Source: an uncultured Rhizobium sp. (GTDB taxonomy: Bacteria > Pseudomonadota > Alphaproteobacteria > Rhizobiales > Rhizobiaceae). From it: 64,000 nt of DNA. Position 1 is the first letter of the stretch; every line of letters begins with the position of its first letter. Positions 53,963-64,000 of this stretch are shown in pieces. The notes beneath the pieces were generated by a model, which saw only the letters and a list, made by a program, of their open reading frames with translations, did not search any database and had not been told where the DNA came from. The stretch lies in the NCBI GenBank assembly GCA_945952415.1, contig CAMFIF010000002.1, positions 1-64,000 of the forward strand, given 5' to 3'. A program made the position numbers and the translations under genes.

Positions 53963-54009
53963 GATCTGCGCGCATCCCGATTTTCTTCTTGCTCGTTTCG
54001 CCGTTAGAC

Positions 54010-54279
54010 TCAGCCGTTATTCGGCATGGGCACGGGCAGGGAATCGAGCGTCATGCCGAATTTGGCGACCGCGATCCACCAGACGCCGCAGATCAGGGCC
54101 GAGACGAGTGTCGTCAGCAGCAGCACTTTCTTGGCCTGGAAGCGATGCGGTGCGCTTTCGACCGAACCCGGCACCACCTCATTGGCCTCCGCCTGCGTCT
54201 TCAGCCCGATGGGCAGGCAGGCGAAAAGCGTGATCCACCAGACCACGAAATAGATGGCGAAGAGGGAAAAATAGTTCAT
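54010..54279 (-). CDS. DUF1467 family membrane protein
   Basis: An 89-residue protein with two membrane helices (about 3-24, YFSLFAIYFVVWWITLFACL, and about 50-72, KVLLLTTLVSALICGVWWIA). A conserved polar loop, PIGLKTQAEANEVVPGSVES, lies between them. This is the DUF1467 pattern of alphaproteobacteria, often near mce and proS. No function is known. Confidence 0.9.
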   Translation of the reverse strand: MNYFSLFAIYFVVWWITLFACLPIGLKTQAEANEVVPGSVESAPHRFQAKKVLLLTTLVSALICGVWWIAVAKFGMTLDSLPVPMPNNG

Positions 54280-54392
54280 CGCTGGCGCTCCGGATGCTCA
54301 CGGTCCTGAATAGGGGCAGGATGCGGCGCGGTAAAGCCTGAAGTGGCGGTTTCGAGCCGGGCTGCGCCATTTGGGCGCAACGCCCCCTGCCC

Positions 54393-54797
54393 TCAGACCT
54401 GCTCGAGTTCGATCAGCGTGCCGAAGAAATCCTTGGGATGCAGGAAGAGCACCGGCTTGCCATGGGCGCCGATCTTGGGCGTGCCGTCGCCCAGCACGCG
54501 GGCACCCGCGGCCTTCAGCTGTTCGCGGGCGGCAAGAATATCTTCTACCTCATAGCAGATATGGTGCATGCCGCCGGCGGGGTTCTTTTCCAGGAAGGCG
54601 GCAATCGGCGAGTTGTCGCCGAGCGGCTCCAGAAGCTCTACCTTGGTGTTAGGCAACTCGACGAAGACGACGCTGACGCCATGTTCCGGCAGCTTCTGGA
54701 TATCGGAGACGCGGGCGCCCAGCATGTCGCGATAGGCGGCAATGCCCTTCTCCATATCCGGAACCGCAATGGCAACGTGGTTGACGCGTCCGAGCAT
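54393..54797 (-). CDS. mce: Methylmalonyl-CoA epimerase
   Basis: Interconverts the R and S forms of methylmalonyl-CoA in propionate metabolism. The start MLGRVNHVAIAVPDMEKGIA (54797) gives 134 residues. The glyoxalase/VOC fold carries metal ligands in NHVAIAV (His), the MHHICYEV histidine and a C-terminal Glu in GTLIELEQV. It lies 98 nt downstream of the RNase J gene. Confidence 0.93.
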   Translation of the reverse strand: MLGRVNHVAIAVPDMEKGIAAYRDMLGARVSDIQKLPEHGVSVVFVELPNTKVELLEPLGDNSPIAAFLEKNPAGGMHHICYEVEDILAAREQLKAAGARVLGDGTPKIGAHGKPVLFLHPKDFFGTLIELEQV

Positions 54798-54895
54798 CGG
54801 CAGATCTCCAAAGGTCTGAGTCGTTTCAGGCGCTTGCGGGCAAGTCCTGAAGCGTTTTGTTGAACCGCCCCTGTTTAGCCGGAGCGGTTCGATCC

Positions 54896-56569
54896 TCAAA
54901 GTGAGACTTTGGTCAGGAAGACGCTGACGATGGGCTTCTTGCCCCACATGTCGTTTGCCGTGGCTCGTACGGAACGGCGCACCGCCTCGCGCACGGTTTC
55001 GAGATCCTTGCGCCTGGCCCGCGGGATGCTCTCGATTGCACCGACGACGGCATCGAGCAGCGTATCATCCAGCTCCTCGCCCTCGTCGTCATAGAGCGGC
55101 AGACCGGTGGAGATGATTTCGGGCTCATCGAGGAACTCGTAGCGCCCGTCCAGCAGCACGTTCACGGCCACATGGCCGACATAGGAGAGCTTGCGGCGCT
55201 CGCCGATGCCGAGTTCGTCGAACTCGCCGACCAGCTTGCCATCCTTGAAGATGCGGCCGTGCGGCACCTCGCCGATCACCTCGGCAGGACCGGGCGCGAG
55301 GCGCAGCACATTGCCATTGCGCACCTTCGGCACTTCAGGAATGCCGAAGCTCGTGGCGAGCTCCGCCTGGGCAGTCAGATGGGCCGCCTCGCCATGGACC
55401 GGAACGAGAATGCGCGGGCGCACCCATTCATACATCTGCACCAGCTCGCTGCGGCGGGGATGGCCGGAAACATGGACCAGCGCGTCGCTATCGGTGACGA
55501 TCTTCACGCCCTGCTCGATGAGGGCATTCCTGATGTCCTGAAGCGCTTTTTCGTTGCCGGGAATGGCGCGGGAGGAGAAGACGACCGTGTCGCCCGCCGT
55601 CAGCGCCACATGGCGCATCTCATCCCGGGCGAGTTTGGCAAGGGCGGCCCGCGCCTCGCCCTGGCTGCCGGTGAGGATCACCACCACCTTGTCTCGCGGG
55701 ATATAGCCATATTCATCCTCGGCGATGAAGGGCGCGACCCCTTCCATCAGGCCGATCTCATCGGCCACATTGACCACACGCTTCAGCGAGCTGCCGAGAA
55801 GAAGGACTTCGCGGCCCGCGGCAGCGGCGGCGCGGGCGACCGAACGGATGCGCCCGACATTGGAGGAGAAGGTGGTGATCGCGACCCGGCCTTCGGCCGT
55901 TTCGATCAGCTGCTGCAGGCTCTTCGACACTTCATCCTCGGAGGGAGAAACGCCTTCGCGCTGCGCATTGGTGCTGTCGCAGAGAAGCGCAAGCACGCCC
56001 TTTTCTCCCAGCTCACGCAAGCGCTTTTCGTCGGTCAGCGGCCCGAGTGCGGGGCTGTGATCGATCTTCCAGTCACCGGTGTGGATGACGGTACCGAGCG
56101 GGGTGGTAATGGCAAGCGCCATGGGCTCCGGGATCGAGTGGTTGACCGCGATGGCCTCGATTTCGAAGGGGCCGAGATTGATGCGATCCCCGGCCTTGAA
56201 GGGCGTAACCGGCACTTCCGCCCGCTTGCCGTCGTAATCGCGCTTGGCTTCAAGCAGACCAGCGGTAAAGGCCGAGGCATAGACCGGCACGTTCAGCCCG
56301 GGCCAGAGATCGTTCAGCGCGCCATAATGATCCTCGTGGGCATGGGTGATGATGATCGCCTTGAGGTTCTTCTTTTCCCTGGTGATGAAGCTGATATCCG
56401 GCAGCACCAGATCCACGCCCGGGAGGTCCGGCCCGGCGAAGGTGACGCCACAATCGACCATGATCCAGCTGCGCCTTGCGGCCGGGCCATAGCCGTAAAG
56501 GGCGAGATTCATGCCGATTTCACCCACGCCGCCCAGAGGTACGAAAACCAGTTCGTCCTGACCACTCAT
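54896..56569 (-). CDS. rnj: Ribonuclease J
   Basis: A 5'-to-3' exonuclease and endonuclease of the metallo-beta-lactamase/beta-CASP family. In alphaproteobacteria it matures 23S and 16S rRNA alongside RNase E. The start MSGQDELVFVPLGGVGEIGM (56569) gives 557 residues. Zinc-binding HAHEDH is in IIITHAHEDHYGAL. HTGDWKIDHSP, the beta-CASP stretch with ILTGSQGEARAALAKLA, and LVPVHGEAAHL are further landmarks. A C-terminal domain occupies about 450-557. It is 16 nt downstream of birA. Confidence 0.95.
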   Translation of the reverse strand: MSGQDELVFVPLGGVGEIGMNLALYGYGPAARRSWIMVDCGVTFAGPDLPGVDLVLPDISFITREKKNLKAIIITHAHEDHYGALNDLWPGLNVPVYASAFTAGLLEAKRDYDGKRAEVPVTPFKAGDRINLGPFEIEAIAVNHSIPEPMALAITTPLGTVIHTGDWKIDHSPALGPLTDEKRLRELGEKGVLALLCDSTNAQREGVSPSEDEVSKSLQQLIETAEGRVAITTFSSNVGRIRSVARAAAAAGREVLLLGSSLKRVVNVADEIGLMEGVAPFIAEDEYGYIPRDKVVVILTGSQGEARAALAKLARDEMRHVALTAGDTVVFSSRAIPGNEKALQDIRNALIEQGVKIVTDSDALVHVSGHPRRSELVQMYEWVRPRILVPVHGEAAHLTAQAELATSFGIPEVPKVRNGNVLRLAPGPAEVIGEVPHGRIFKDGKLVGEFDELGIGERRKLSYVGHVAVNVLLDGRYEFLDEPEIISTGLPLYDDEGEELDDTLLDAVVGAIESIPRARRKDLETVREAVRRSVRATANDMWGKKPIVSVFLTKVSL

Positions 56570-56585
56570 CCGCTTACCAATCCTG

Positions 56586-57353
56586 TCATCCGAAAAAAAC
56601 ATCACCGGCGGCAATGGATATAAGTCCACCGGCGCCCGTATCCAGCATCAGGACGCCATCCGGTCCGATGCCCCTGAAAATACCGCCCAAAGACCGATCG
56701 GGCAAATTGACTGTGATCCGCTCGCCGATGCCGCAGGCATTTGCGCTCCAGCGGCTCACCACCGCGGCAATCCCTGCCCCGCCGTTCCAGAGGCCGAGCA
56801 TAGTGGCCATGGATTCGAAAAGATAGGCAAAGAGCTCTTCCGGCGAGACATGCACGCCGTGATCGGCAAGGCAGGTGGCCGGATAGGGCGTTCCCTCCGG
56901 CTTGAAAGCAATGTTGACGCCGATGCCGATCACCAGCGCATAGCGCCCGTCCGCCAGCTTTTCGCCTTCGAGGAGAATGCCGCTCGCCTTCTGCCGGCCG
57001 ATCAGCAGATCGTTGGGCCACTTGATCTCAAGCGCAGCGCCATCCGGCGGCATGACCCGGCGCACGGCATCATGCACGGCAACCGCTACGGCGAGCGGCA
57101 GGGAAGCGAGTGCCGGAAGCGGCGCGGGATCAATGAGAAGCAGCGAAGCGTAGAGATTGCCTGCTTCGGAGAGCCAGGCCCGGCCGCGGCGACCGCGACC
57201 GCCGGTCTGGCGGCTGGCGGTGATCCAGAGATTGCCGGGATCACCCGCGCGCGCGCGGAGCAGGCATTCCGTGTTGGTCGAGCCGACCTCGTCGAGCGGC
57301 TCATGACGGAACCCGCCGAGCGGGTCCCGTCCATATGCAGAATAGACCGTCAA
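56586..57353 (-). CDS. birA: Biotin--[acetyl-CoA-carboxylase] ligase
   Basis: Attaches biotin to AccB, whose gene is at 10.1 kb. This form has 255 residues and no N-terminal DNA-binding domain, so it should not act as the biotin repressor. Motifs are [38 protein letters not shown] (biotinyl-AMP loop), and [21 protein letters not shown]. The start is TTG at 57353, sharing TTGA with the nuoN stop. No in-frame ATG lies near the conserved N-terminus, so coupling to nuoN is likely. Confidence 0.93.
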   Translation of the reverse strand: MTVYSAYGRDPLGGFRHEPLDEVGSTNTECLLRARAGDPGNLWITASRQTGGRGRRGRAWLSEAGNLYASLLLIDPAPLPALASLPLAVAVAVHDAVRRVMPPDGAALEIKWPNDLLIGRQKASGILLEGEKLADGRYALVIGIGVNIAFKPEGTPYPATCLADHGVHVSPEELFAYLFESMATMLGLWNGGAGIAAVVSRWSANACGIGERITVNLPDRSLGGIFRGIGPDGVLMLDTGAGGLISIAAGDVFFG

Positions 57354-58792
57354 AACAGAGACTTGGCCGCCGCATCGGCGGCATCCCCGAGGATGCTGCC
57401 GAAGAGGACGTAGGCGATCACGAAGAGACCGGAGAGCCCATAGACCAGCTTGAGGCCGGCCGAGGCCGGGGCAAAGCCGCCCTTGGCATCATCGAACCAC
57501 ATGACCTTGATGACGCGCAGGTAGTAATAGGCGCCGACGACCGATGCGAGCACGCCGATGATGGCGAGCGCATAGAGCTTGGCCTCGATGGCAGCCACGA
57601 AGACGAAGTACTTCGCGAAGAAGCCGGCGAGCGGCGGAATGCCGGCAAGCGAGAACATCAGAGCGGTGAGAACCAGCGCCATGAACGGATTGCTCTTCGA
57701 GAGACCGGCAAGATCCTCGATGTTTTCCGACGGCTGGCCTTCGGCCGTGCGCATGCACATGATGATGGCAAAGGCACCGAGCGTCATGGCGACATAGATC
57801 GCCATGTAGATCATCAGGCCGGAGGTGCCGATGACGCTATGGGCAGCCAGACCGACCAGGGCATAGCCCATGTGACCGATGGAGGAATAGGCCATCAGGC
57901 GCTTGATATTCGTCTGGCCGATGGCGGCGAAGGAGCCGAGCAGCATGGAGGCGATCGAGATGAAAACGATCACCTGCTGCCAGTCATGCACGACCGGGCC
58001 GAAGGCCGACGAGACGATGCGGGCGAGCATGGCGATTGCAGCCACTTTCGGCGCACCGGCGAAGAAAGCGGTGACCGGGGTGGGTGCGCCCTCATAGACA
58101 TCAGGCGTCCACATGTGGAACGGCACGGCCGAGATCTTGAAGGCAAAGCCCGACAGCACGAAGACCAGGCCGAAGACAAAGCCGAGCGAGCGGGTTTCGG
58201 CCGAAAGCGCGGCTGCGATTTCGGCAAAACCGGTATTGCCGGTGAAGCCGTAGACCAGCGACATGCCGTACAGCATCATGCCCGAGGAGAGCGCGCCGAG
58301 CACGAAATATTTCAGGCCGGCTTCCGTGGAGCGGGTGCTGTCCCGATTCATGGCGGCGAGAACATAAAGGGCAAGCGACTGCAGTTCGAGGCCCATATAG
58401 ACCGAGATCAGGCTGTTGGCCGAGATCATCAGCATCATGCCGAGCGTGGCGAGCACGACGAGCACGGGAAACTCGAACTGATCGATCTGCTCCGCCTTGG
58501 CGCGTAGACCGGCCATGAAGAGCGAGACGATGGCGGCAAGAAGCGCCGCAATCTTCATGAAGCGTGCAAAGGCATCCGCCTTGAAGACCCCGCCAAAGGC
58601 CAGGCCGTCGAGCGGCGTCACGAAGACATAGGCCGCAACGCCGATCAGGAGCAGGATGGCCAGGCTGTTGACCAGACCCGCCGAGCGGTTTCCGGCGAAA
58701 ACGCCAACCATCAGAAGCACGAGCGCGCCGATGCCAAGGCTGATTTCCGGTGAGGTCAGATGCAGACTAGCGGAGAGTGTTTCAGCAATCAT
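57350..58792 (-). CDS. nuoN: NADH:ubiquinone oxidoreductase subunit N
   Basis: A proton-pumping antiporter-like membrane subunit of complex I. The start [20 protein letters not shown] (58792) gives 480 residues and about 14 helices. The core pumping residues lie in [16 protein letters not shown] (essential Glu) and [23 protein letters not shown] (helix-7-type Lys). Later come [19 protein letters not shown] and [17 protein letters not shown]. It overlaps the birA TTG start by four bases and follows nuoM by 17 nt. Confidence 0.96.
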   Translation of the reverse strand: MIAETLSASLHLTSPEISLGIGALVLLMVGVFAGNRSAGLVNSLAILLLIGVAAYVFVTPLDGLAFGGVFKADAFARFMKIAALLAAIVSLFMAGLRAKAEQIDQFEFPVLVVLATLGMMLMISANSLISVYMGLELQSLALYVLAAMNRDSTRSTEAGLKYFVLGALSSGMMLYGMSLVYGFTGNTGFAEIAAALSAETRSLGFVFGLVFVLSGFAFKISAVPFHMWTPDVYEGAPTPVTAFFAGAPKVAAIAMLARIVSSAFGPVVHDWQQVIVFISIASMLLGSFAAIGQTNIKRLMAYSSIGHMGYALVGLAAHSVIGTSGLMIYMAIYVAMTLGAFAIIMCMRTAEGQPSENIEDLAGLSKSNPFMALVLTALMFSLAGIPPLAGFFAKYFVFVAAIEAKLYALAIIGVLASVVGAYYYLRVIKVMWFDDAKGGFAPASAGLKLVYGLSGLFVIAYVLFGSILGDAADAAAKSLF

Positions 58793-58809
58793 GTCCAGAC
58801 GTCCTGTCC

Positions 58810-60321
58810 TCAATTCACCAGTGCCGCGACCTTGTGCGCGGCTTCAACCGCCACCGCATAGTGGTTGACCAGCTGGTCGACCGATGCGGCGGTGGCATCG
58901 AAGATCGGCGCCGGGTAGACGCCGAAGAAGATGGTCGCGGCGATCAGCGGGTAGAGAACCAGCTTTTCGCGGCCCGAAAGATCGAGAAGGCTTTTCAGGC
59001 TTTCCTTCTCCAGCGCACCGAAGACGACCCGGCGATAGAGCCAGAGCGCATAGGCGGCCGAGAGGATGACGCCCGTGGCGGCAAAGAGCGCCACGAAGGT
59101 GTTTGCACGGAAGGCACCGACCAGCGTCAGGAATTCGCCGATGAAGCCCGAAGTGCCCGGAAGGCCCACATTCGCCATGGTAAAGACCATGAAGGCGAGT
59201 GCATATTTCGGCATGTTGTTGACGAGACCGCCATAGGCCGCAATCTCGCGGGTATGGGTGCGGTCATAGACGACGCCGACGCAGAGGAAGAGTGCGCCCG
59301 AGACGAAGCCGTGGCTGATCATCTGGAAGATCGCGCCCTGCACGCCCTGCTGATTGGCGGCAAAGATGCCCATGGTCACATAGCCCATGTGCGCCACCGA
59401 CGAGTAGGCGATCAGCTTCTTGATGTCTTCCTGCATCATCGCCACCAGCGAGGTGTAGATGATGGCGATGACGGACAGCGCAAAGACCATCGGCGCGAAG
59501 AAATCGGATGCGACCGGGAACATCGGCAGCGAGAAGCGCAGCAGGCCGTAGCCGCCGAGCTTCAGCAGGATGCCGGCCAGTATGACCGAACCGGCGGTCG
59601 GGGCCTGCACGTGCGCATCGGGCAGCCAGGTGTGGACCGGCCACATGGGCATCTTCACCGCGAAGGAGGCGAAGAAGGCCAGCCACAGCCACATCTGCAT
59701 CTGCGGCGGGAAGTTGTGCGCCAGCAGCTTGGTGATGTCGGTCGTGCCGGCATCCCAGTACATGGCCATGATCGCCAGCAGCATCAGCACCGAGCCGAGC
59801 AGGGTGTAGAGGAAGAACTTGTAGGATGCGTAGACGCGATCCTTGCCGCCCCAGACGCCGATGATGATGAACATCGGGATCAGGCCTGCCTCGAAGAAGA
59901 CGTAGAAGAGCACGATGTCGAGCGACACGAAGACGCCCACCATCAGCACTTCCAGGATAAGGAAGGCGATCATGTATTCCTTCAGGCGGTGCTCGATGGC
60001 GTTCCAGCTGGCGAGCACGCAGAAGGGCATGAGGAAGGTCGACAGGATGACGAAGAGCATGGAGATGCCGTCGACACCCACGCGGTAGCCGATGCCGGTG
60101 CCGAGCCAGGGATGGCTTTCCACCATCTGGAAACCCGGATTGGCATTATCGAAGCCATACCAGATCAGCAGCGACAGCAGGAAGGTCGCCACCGTCGTCA
60201 GCAGCGAGATGTTCAGGATGTTGCGGCGGCCATTGGCGCCGTCTTCCCGCATCAGAAGCAGCAGGACCACGCCGACCAGCGGCAGGAACGTGACCGTTGA
60301 AAGAATGGGCCAATCGGTCAT
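58810..60321 (-). CDS. nuoM: NADH:ubiquinone oxidoreductase subunit M
   Basis: The second antiporter-like subunit of complex I, 503 residues. The TM5-type motif is [21 protein letters not shown] (essential Glu). The TM7/8 stretch [21 protein letters not shown] has the pumping Lys. [20 protein letters not shown] and [19 protein letters not shown] are further signatures. Its ATG overlaps the nuoL stop by one base (TGATG). Confidence 0.97.
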   Translation of the reverse strand: MTDWPILSTVTFLPLVGVVLLLLMREDGANGRRNILNISLLTTVATFLLSLLIWYGFDNANPGFQMVESHPWLGTGIGYRVGVDGISMLFVILSTFLMPFCVLASWNAIEHRLKEYMIAFLILEVLMVGVFVSLDIVLFYVFFEAGLIPMFIIIGVWGGKDRVYASYKFFLYTLLGSVLMLLAIMAMYWDAGTTDITKLLAHNFPPQMQMWLWLAFFASFAVKMPMWPVHTWLPDAHVQAPTAGSVILAGILLKLGGYGLLRFSLPMFPVASDFFAPMVFALSVIAIIYTSLVAMMQEDIKKLIAYSSVAHMGYVTMGIFAANQQGVQGAIFQMISHGFVSGALFLCVGVVYDRTHTREIAAYGGLVNNMPKYALAFMVFTMANVGLPGTSGFIGEFLTLVGAFRANTFVALFAATGVILSAAYALWLYRRVVFGALEKESLKSLLDLSGREKLVLYPLIAATIFFGVYPAPIFDATAASVDQLVNHYAVAVEAAHKVAALVN

Positions 60322-62327
60322 CAGAAGGAACTCCCGAGCATCATCCAGGTAACGAGGGCCGCGATGCCGAGGAGCATCGCGAAGGCATAGTGGTAGAGGT
60401 AGCCCGACTGCAGGCGAACCATCCGGTTGGTCACATCGACCACGCGGGCGGCAACACCGTTCGGACCATAGGCATCGATGAAGCCCACATCGCCCTTCTT
60501 CCAGAAGAACCGGCCAAGTGCCTTGGCGGAACGGACGAAGAGGAGGTCATAGAGCTCGTCGAAATACCACTTGTTGAGAAGGAAATTGTAGAGCGCGCGA
60601 TGCTGGCTCGCGAGCACCTTCGGCGTCGAGGGCGACTTGATATACATGTACCAGGCCGTGACGAAACCGATCAGCATGGCGAAGAAGGGCGAAGACTTGA
60701 CCCAGAAGGGCACGTGATGCGCCTCTTCGAGAATGTGGTTGTCAGGACCGTAGAAGATCGCGCCCTTCCAGAATTCCGCCTGCTCTTCGCCGACGAAATG
60801 GCCGTAGAAGACCATGCCGGCGAGGATGGCGCCCGCGGACAGAACGAAGAGCGGGATCAGCATGACCTTCGGGCTTTCATGAGCGTGATCATAGGTGTGG
60901 TGATCCGCACGGGTTTGGCCGAAGAAGGTCAGGAAGACGAGGCGCCAGGAATAGAAGCTGGTGAAGAGAGCCGCGATCACCAGAAGGGTGAAGGCGAAAC
61001 CGGCCACCGGCAGTTCCGAGGCATAGGCGCTTTCGATGATCGCATCCTTCGAGAGGAAGCCGGCGAAGCCGAATTCGGTCCCGGGGATACCGACGCCGGT
61101 GATGGCGAGCGTGCCGATCATCATCGTCCAGAAGGTCACGGGGATCTTCGAGCGCAGGCCACCCATGAAGCGCATGTCCTGCTCGTGATGCATGGCATGG
61201 ATGACCGAGCCGGCACCGAGGAACAGAAGTGCCTTGAAGAAGGCGTGGGTGAAGAGGTGGAACACGGCCGCGCCATAGGCACCGACGCCGAGCGACACGA
61301 ACATGTAGCCAAGCTGCGAGCAGGTCGAGTAGGCGATCACGCGCTTGATGTCGTTCTGCACAAGACCGACGGTTGCGGCGAAGAAGGCGGTGATGGCACC
61401 GATCAGCGTCACGAAGGTCAGCGCATCATGGCTCTGTTCGAAGAGCGGCGACATGCGGGCGACGAGGAAGACGCCGGCGGTCACCATGGTTGCGGCGTGA
61501 ATGAGGGCCGAAACCGGGGTCGGGCCTTCCATCGCGTCCGGCAGCCAGGTGTGCAGCAGGAACTGCGCCGACTTGCCCATGGCGCCCATGAACAGCAGCA
61601 GGCACACGGCGGTGAGCGCATGCGCCTTGTCGAGATGCATGCCGAAGAGGGTGATCACCACGTCGGAGGCATTGGCTGCGCCTTCCGCCGGGAGATAGGT
61701 CGTCGCCGCGGAGAAGATCGTGTCGAAATTGATCGAGCCGAAGAGAACGAACACGCCCGAGATGCCGAGCACGAAACCGAAGTCGCCGACGCGGTTGACG
61801 ATGAAGGCCTTCATCGCAGCCGCCGTCGCCGAGGGCTTCTTGTACCAGAAGCCGATCAGCAGATAGGAGGCGAGACCCACGCCTTCCCAGCCGAAGAACA
61901 TCTGAAGCAGGTTGTCGGAGGTCACCAGCATGAGCATGGCGAAGGTGAAGAGCGACAGATAGGCGAAGAAGCGCGGGCGGTGCGGATCGGTATGCATGTA
62001 ACCGATCGAATAGAGGTGCACCAGACACGAGACCGAATTCACCACGATCAGCATGACGGCCGTCAGCGTATCGATGCGCAGCGACCAGGCGACGTCGATG
62101 CCGCCGGACTGGATCCAGCGCAACACCTCAACCTTGAGGGCTGCCTCGCCCTCACCCATGTGGCCGAAGCCGACGTTCAGGAAAACGATCCAGGAAAGCG
62201 CGGCCGCCACGACCATCAGGCCGGTCGTTACATATTCCGATGCCTTCGCGCCGATGGAATTGCCGAACAGGCCGGCAATGATCGCACCGATCAGGGGAAG
62301 AAAGACAATAGCCTTGTAGAGAAGCAT
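60321..62327 (-). CDS. nuoL: NADH:ubiquinone oxidoreductase subunit L
   Basis: The distal antiporter-like subunit, 668 residues, with the long lateral helix at the C-terminus. Its core signatures are [50 protein letters not shown] and [21 protein letters not shown]. The C-terminal part (about 540-668) holds the lateral helix region and a final membrane span. It starts 6 nt after the nuoK stop. Confidence 0.97.
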   Translation of the reverse strand: MLLYKAIVFLPLIGAIIAGLFGNSIGAKASEYVTTGLMVVAAALSWIVFLNVGFGHMGEGEAALKVEVLRWIQSGGIDVAWSLRIDTLTAVMLIVVNSVSCLVHLYSIGYMHTDPHRPRFFAYLSLFTFAMLMLVTSDNLLQMFFGWEGVGLASYLLIGFWYKKPSATAAAMKAFIVNRVGDFGFVLGISGVFVLFGSINFDTIFSAATTYLPAEGAANASDVVITLFGMHLDKAHALTAVCLLLFMGAMGKSAQFLLHTWLPDAMEGPTPVSALIHAATMVTAGVFLVARMSPLFEQSHDALTFVTLIGAITAFFAATVGLVQNDIKRVIAYSTCSQLGYMFVSLGVGAYGAAVFHLFTHAFFKALLFLGAGSVIHAMHHEQDMRFMGGLRSKIPVTFWTMMIGTLAITGVGIPGTEFGFAGFLSKDAIIESAYASELPVAGFAFTLLVIAALFTSFYSWRLVFLTFFGQTRADHHTYDHAHESPKVMLIPLFVLSAGAILAGMVFYGHFVGEEQAEFWKGAIFYGPDNHILEEAHHVPFWVKSSPFFAMLIGFVTAWYMYIKSPSTPKVLASQHRALYNFLLNKWYFDELYDLLFVRSAKALGRFFWKKGDVGFIDAYGPNGVAARVVDVTNRMVRLQSGYLYHYAFAMLLGIAALVTWMMLGSSF

Positions 62328-62333
62328 GAGCCG

Positions 62334-62642
62334 TTAGCCTTTCATCATATTGACGTCTTCCACCGCGATGGAGCCGCGGTTGCGGTAGAAGACCACGAGA
62401 ATTGCAAGGCCGATCGCCGCTTCGGCGGCTGCGACCGTCAGAATGAAGAGCGCGAAGACCTGACCCGTCAGGTCATGCAGGAAGGACGAGAAGGCAACCA
62501 TGTTGATGTTGACCGAGAGCAGGATGAGCTCCACCGACATCAGGATGATGATCACGTTCTTGCGGTTCAGGAAAATGCCGAACACGCCGAGCATGAAGAG
62601 AATGGCGCTGACCGTGAGATAGTGGGAAAGACCGATTACCAT
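62334..62642 (-). CDS. nuoK: NADH:ubiquinone oxidoreductase subunit K
   Basis: A small three-helix membrane subunit of complex I, 102 residues. The first helix ([19 protein letters not shown]) is followed by [21 protein letters not shown], whose intramembrane Glu is essential in the family. The last helix contains [14 protein letters not shown], with the second conserved Glu. Confidence 0.97.
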   Translation of the reverse strand: MVIGLSHYLTVSAILFMLGVFGIFLNRKNVIIILMSVELILLSVNINMVAFSSFLHDLTGQVFALFILTVAAAEAAIGLAILVVFYRNRGSIAVEDVNMMKG

Positions 62643-62670
62643 GTGCTTGTTTCCTTGACCTTTCCGCTCC

Positions 62671-63285
62671 TCAGAGCCCCTGCCCCGGCTTGACCTTGAC
62701 CACCTCGACGGCGGTTTCGGGCGAGCGGGCGACCTGGGCAGCGATATCCTGACGCTTGATGTTCGTGCGATGGCGCAGCGTCAGCACGATCGCACCGATC
62801 ATCGCCACCAGCAGGACCAGGCCGGCAATCTGGAAGAAGTAGACATAGGTTGTGTAGAGCTGGTCGCCGAGGGCGGCCGTGTTGGTCCGGGTGGCGAGAT
62901 CCGGGATGGGGTTCGCAACCGTCTTGCCGATGTCGGGCGAAATCACGCTGCCGCCGATCACCACCACCAGCTCGGCCGCGAGGATGAGGCCGATCAGCAC
63001 GCCGACGGGCGCGTAATCGAGAGCCGCCGAACGCAGCTTCGCAAAGTCGATGTCGAGCATCATCACCACGAAGAGGAAGAGAACCGCCACCGCGCCGACA
63101 TAGACCACGAGCAGGATCATCGCCAGGAATTCAGCGCCCGTCAGCAGGAACAGACCTGCGGCATTGAAGAAGGTCAGGATCAGGAACAGGACCGAATGGA
63201 CCGGGTTCCTTGCCCAGATGACCATGAACGCCGACGCGATTGCGACAAAGGCGAAAAGATAGAAAAAAAGAGCCTGAAGACCCAT
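62671..63285 (-). CDS. nuoJ: NADH:ubiquinone oxidoreductase subunit J
   Basis: A membrane subunit of complex I with five helices, 204 residues from the ATG at 63285, [20 protein letters not shown]. The conserved pi-bulge helix-3 region is [20 protein letters not shown]. The C-terminus is hydrophilic ([14 protein letters not shown]). Upstream in-frame ATGs at 63303 and 63366 exist but have poorer context. It follows a GC hairpin in the nuoI-nuoJ gap. Confidence 0.95.
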   Translation of the reverse strand: MGLQALFFYLFAFVAIASAFMVIWARNPVHSVLFLILTFFNAAGLFLLTGAEFLAMILLVVYVGAVAVLFLFVVMMLDIDFAKLRSAALDYAPVGVLIGLILAAELVVVIGGSVISPDIGKTVANPIPDLATRTNTAALGDQLYTTYVYFFQIAGLVLLVAMIGAIVLTLRHRTNIKRQDIAAQVARSPETAVEVVKVKPGQGL

Positions 63286-63385
63286 GATTGGTGCCTTTTT
63301 CATCTTCCCCCGGGCAAGGACCAAAAGCCCCCGACCCGTCGGACATGCCCCGGCCATCCGGCGCATCCCTCGAAATTGACTTCAT

Positions 63386-63414
63386 GGCGGCCCGGCCTTT
63401 TCGGCCCGGCCGCC
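63386..63414 (-). other. GC-rich inverted repeat in the nuoI-nuoJ gap
   Basis: GGCGGCCCGGCC / GGCCCGGCCGCC (63386-63397 and 63403-63414), with one mismatch, forms a very stable hairpin 17 nt after the nuoI stop. There is no U run on the minus strand, so it may shape relative stability of nuo mRNA segments rather than terminate. Confidence 0.45.
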
Positions 63415-63430
63415 GGGAAACGTCGCCGCC

Positions 63431-63922
63431 TTAGCGGTACGGCGCATCCTTGGCGATGTTGCGCGCGATTTCGCGCTCCCAGCGGTCGCCATTGTCGAGC
63501 AGCCGCTGCTTGTCGAAATAAAGTTCTTCGCGCGTCTCGGTGGCGAATTCGAAGTTCGGGCCTTCGACGATCGCATCCACCGGGCAGGCTTCCTGGCAGA
63601 AGCCGCAATAGATGCACTTCACCATGTCGATGTCGTAGCGCACCGTGCGGCGGGTGCCGTCATTGCGGCGCGGGCCGGCCTCGATGGTGATCGCCTGAGC
63701 GGGACAGATCGCCTCGCAGAGCTTGCAGGCAATGCAGCGCTCTTCGCCGTTGGGATAACGGCGCAGCGCATGCTCGCCGCGGAAGCGCGGGGAAACCGGG
63801 CCCTTTTCGAAGGGATAGTTCACCGTCGCCTTCGCCTTGAAGAAATAGCGCATCGACAGCACGAAAGCGCCGATGAATTCCTTCAGGAACAGTGAGTTGA
63901 TCGTTTTCGTTAGACTAGACAT
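63431..63922 (-). CDS. nuoI: NADH:ubiquinone oxidoreductase subunit I
   Basis: A peripheral-arm subunit carrying clusters N6a and N6b, 163 residues from the ATG at 63922. Two [4Fe-4S] motifs are [12 protein letters not shown] and [12 protein letters not shown]. The N-terminus [20 protein letters not shown] includes the amphipathic membrane-contact helix. A TTG one codon earlier is not needed. Its start overlaps the stop of the preceding frame (TGATG). Confidence 0.96.
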   Translation of the reverse strand: MSSLTKTINSLFLKEFIGAFVLSMRYFFKAKATVNYPFEKGPVSPRFRGEHALRRYPNGEERCIACKLCEAICPAQAITIEAGPRRNDGTRRTVRYDIDMVKCIYCGFCQEACPVDAIVEGPNFEFATETREELYFDKQRLLDNGDRWEREIARNIAKDAPYR

Positions 63923-64000
63923 CAATTCGCTCCCAGGAGCTGATTTCCGAACACGTAACCCATTCCAGCGAACAGGACTGGCATTACAACTCGGTATTGA
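63922..64000 (-). CDS. 3' end of a frame coupled to nuoI, cut by window edge
   Basis: The last 78 nt read as an open frame, ...[22 protein letters not shown] and TGA, whose stop overlaps the nuoI ATG. The position is where nuoH is expected, but the residues are not a nuoH C-terminus that I recognise. It could be the end of a small inserted membrane protein, an unusual nuoH tail, or a chance frame. Confidence 0.3.
   Translation of the reverse strand, partial: QYRVVMPVLFAGMGYVFGNQLLGAN

Noticed and set aside
53717..54007. A 96-codon plus-strand frame over the candidate small RNA
   Set aside because: No ribosome-binding site, no family resemblance, and it runs through a strong terminator.
60297..62693. 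A 798-codon plus-strand frame
   Set aside because: Antisense shadow of nuoL and nuoK; its His/Glu-rich composition mirrors membrane-protein codons.

Overview
The window is a gene-dense, high-GC chromosomal segment from an alphaproteobacterium of the order Rhizobiales, most likely family Rhizobiaceae. Evidence: the rhizobial gene orders amiC-mrcA-prfB, pyrB-pyrC'-plsY-dprA-topA-rnr, rpmG / pleD-divK / dinB, and proS-lolC-lolD-dnaE; alphaproteobacterial families (DUF2155, DUF1467, DUF3572, an NDUFA12-like protein, short ProRS, RNase E with an interrupted S1 domain, RNase J); and two LexA boxes of the alphaproteobacterial GTTC-N7-GTTC type. I see no tRNA, rRNA, CRISPR array, insertion sequence or prophage.

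Layout. 1-5 kb (minus): RF2 (prfB, cut by the left edge, with a +1 programmed frameshift), penicillin-binding protein 1A and a periplasmic amidase. 5-8.5 kb (plus): RNase E behind a gene-free region of about 600 nt. 8.8-12.6 kb (plus): a DsbA-like thioredoxin-fold protein, then aroQ-accB-accC-aat. 12.6-15 kb: a DUF2155 protein, an NDUFA12-like complex I assembly protein, a cysteine-rich secreted protein and a GNAT acetyltransferase. 15-18.8 kb (minus): two tandem RTX-type M10 (serralysin-like) metalloproteases, the clearest accessory region. 19-23 kb (minus): gatC, gatA, a GNAT gene and gatB. 23-27.4 kb: a metallo-beta-lactamase-fold hydrolase, ruvX, two small membrane proteins, a TetR regulator and an AidB-like dehydrogenase. 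27.5-39.8 kb (plus): the tightly overlapping run pyrB, pyrC' (catalytically dead), plsY, dprA; then topA-rnr-DUF983-NUDIX-MFS-rpmG. 39.8-42.1 kb (minus): a candidate structured small RNA, then the cell-cycle regulators pleD and divK. 42.2-46 kb (plus): DUF3572, a HAD-like phosphatase, dinB and an L,D-transpeptidase. 46-54.3 kb (minus): dnaE, a newly noticed 28-codon membrane mini-gene, lolD, lolC, proS and a DUF1467 protein, with a second candidate small RNA on the plus strand. 54.4-64 kb (minus): methylmalonyl-CoA epimerase, RNase J, birA and nuoN-M-L-K-J-I.

Functional links. AccB is the biotin acceptor and BirA the ligase that modifies it. NuoI-N and the NDUFA12-like protein all serve respiratory complex I. 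RNases E, J and R sit in one 64-kb segment. DivK and PleD are cell-cycle signalling partners.

The most interesting item is at 49.8-49.95 kb. A 28-codon single-span membrane peptide has a good ribosome-binding site and lies downstream of a perfect LexA box, next to dnaE. Its architecture recalls the SOS-induced division inhibitor SidA of Caulobacter. An identical type of LexA box precedes dinB at 43.26 kb, which supports reading both as real SOS sites.
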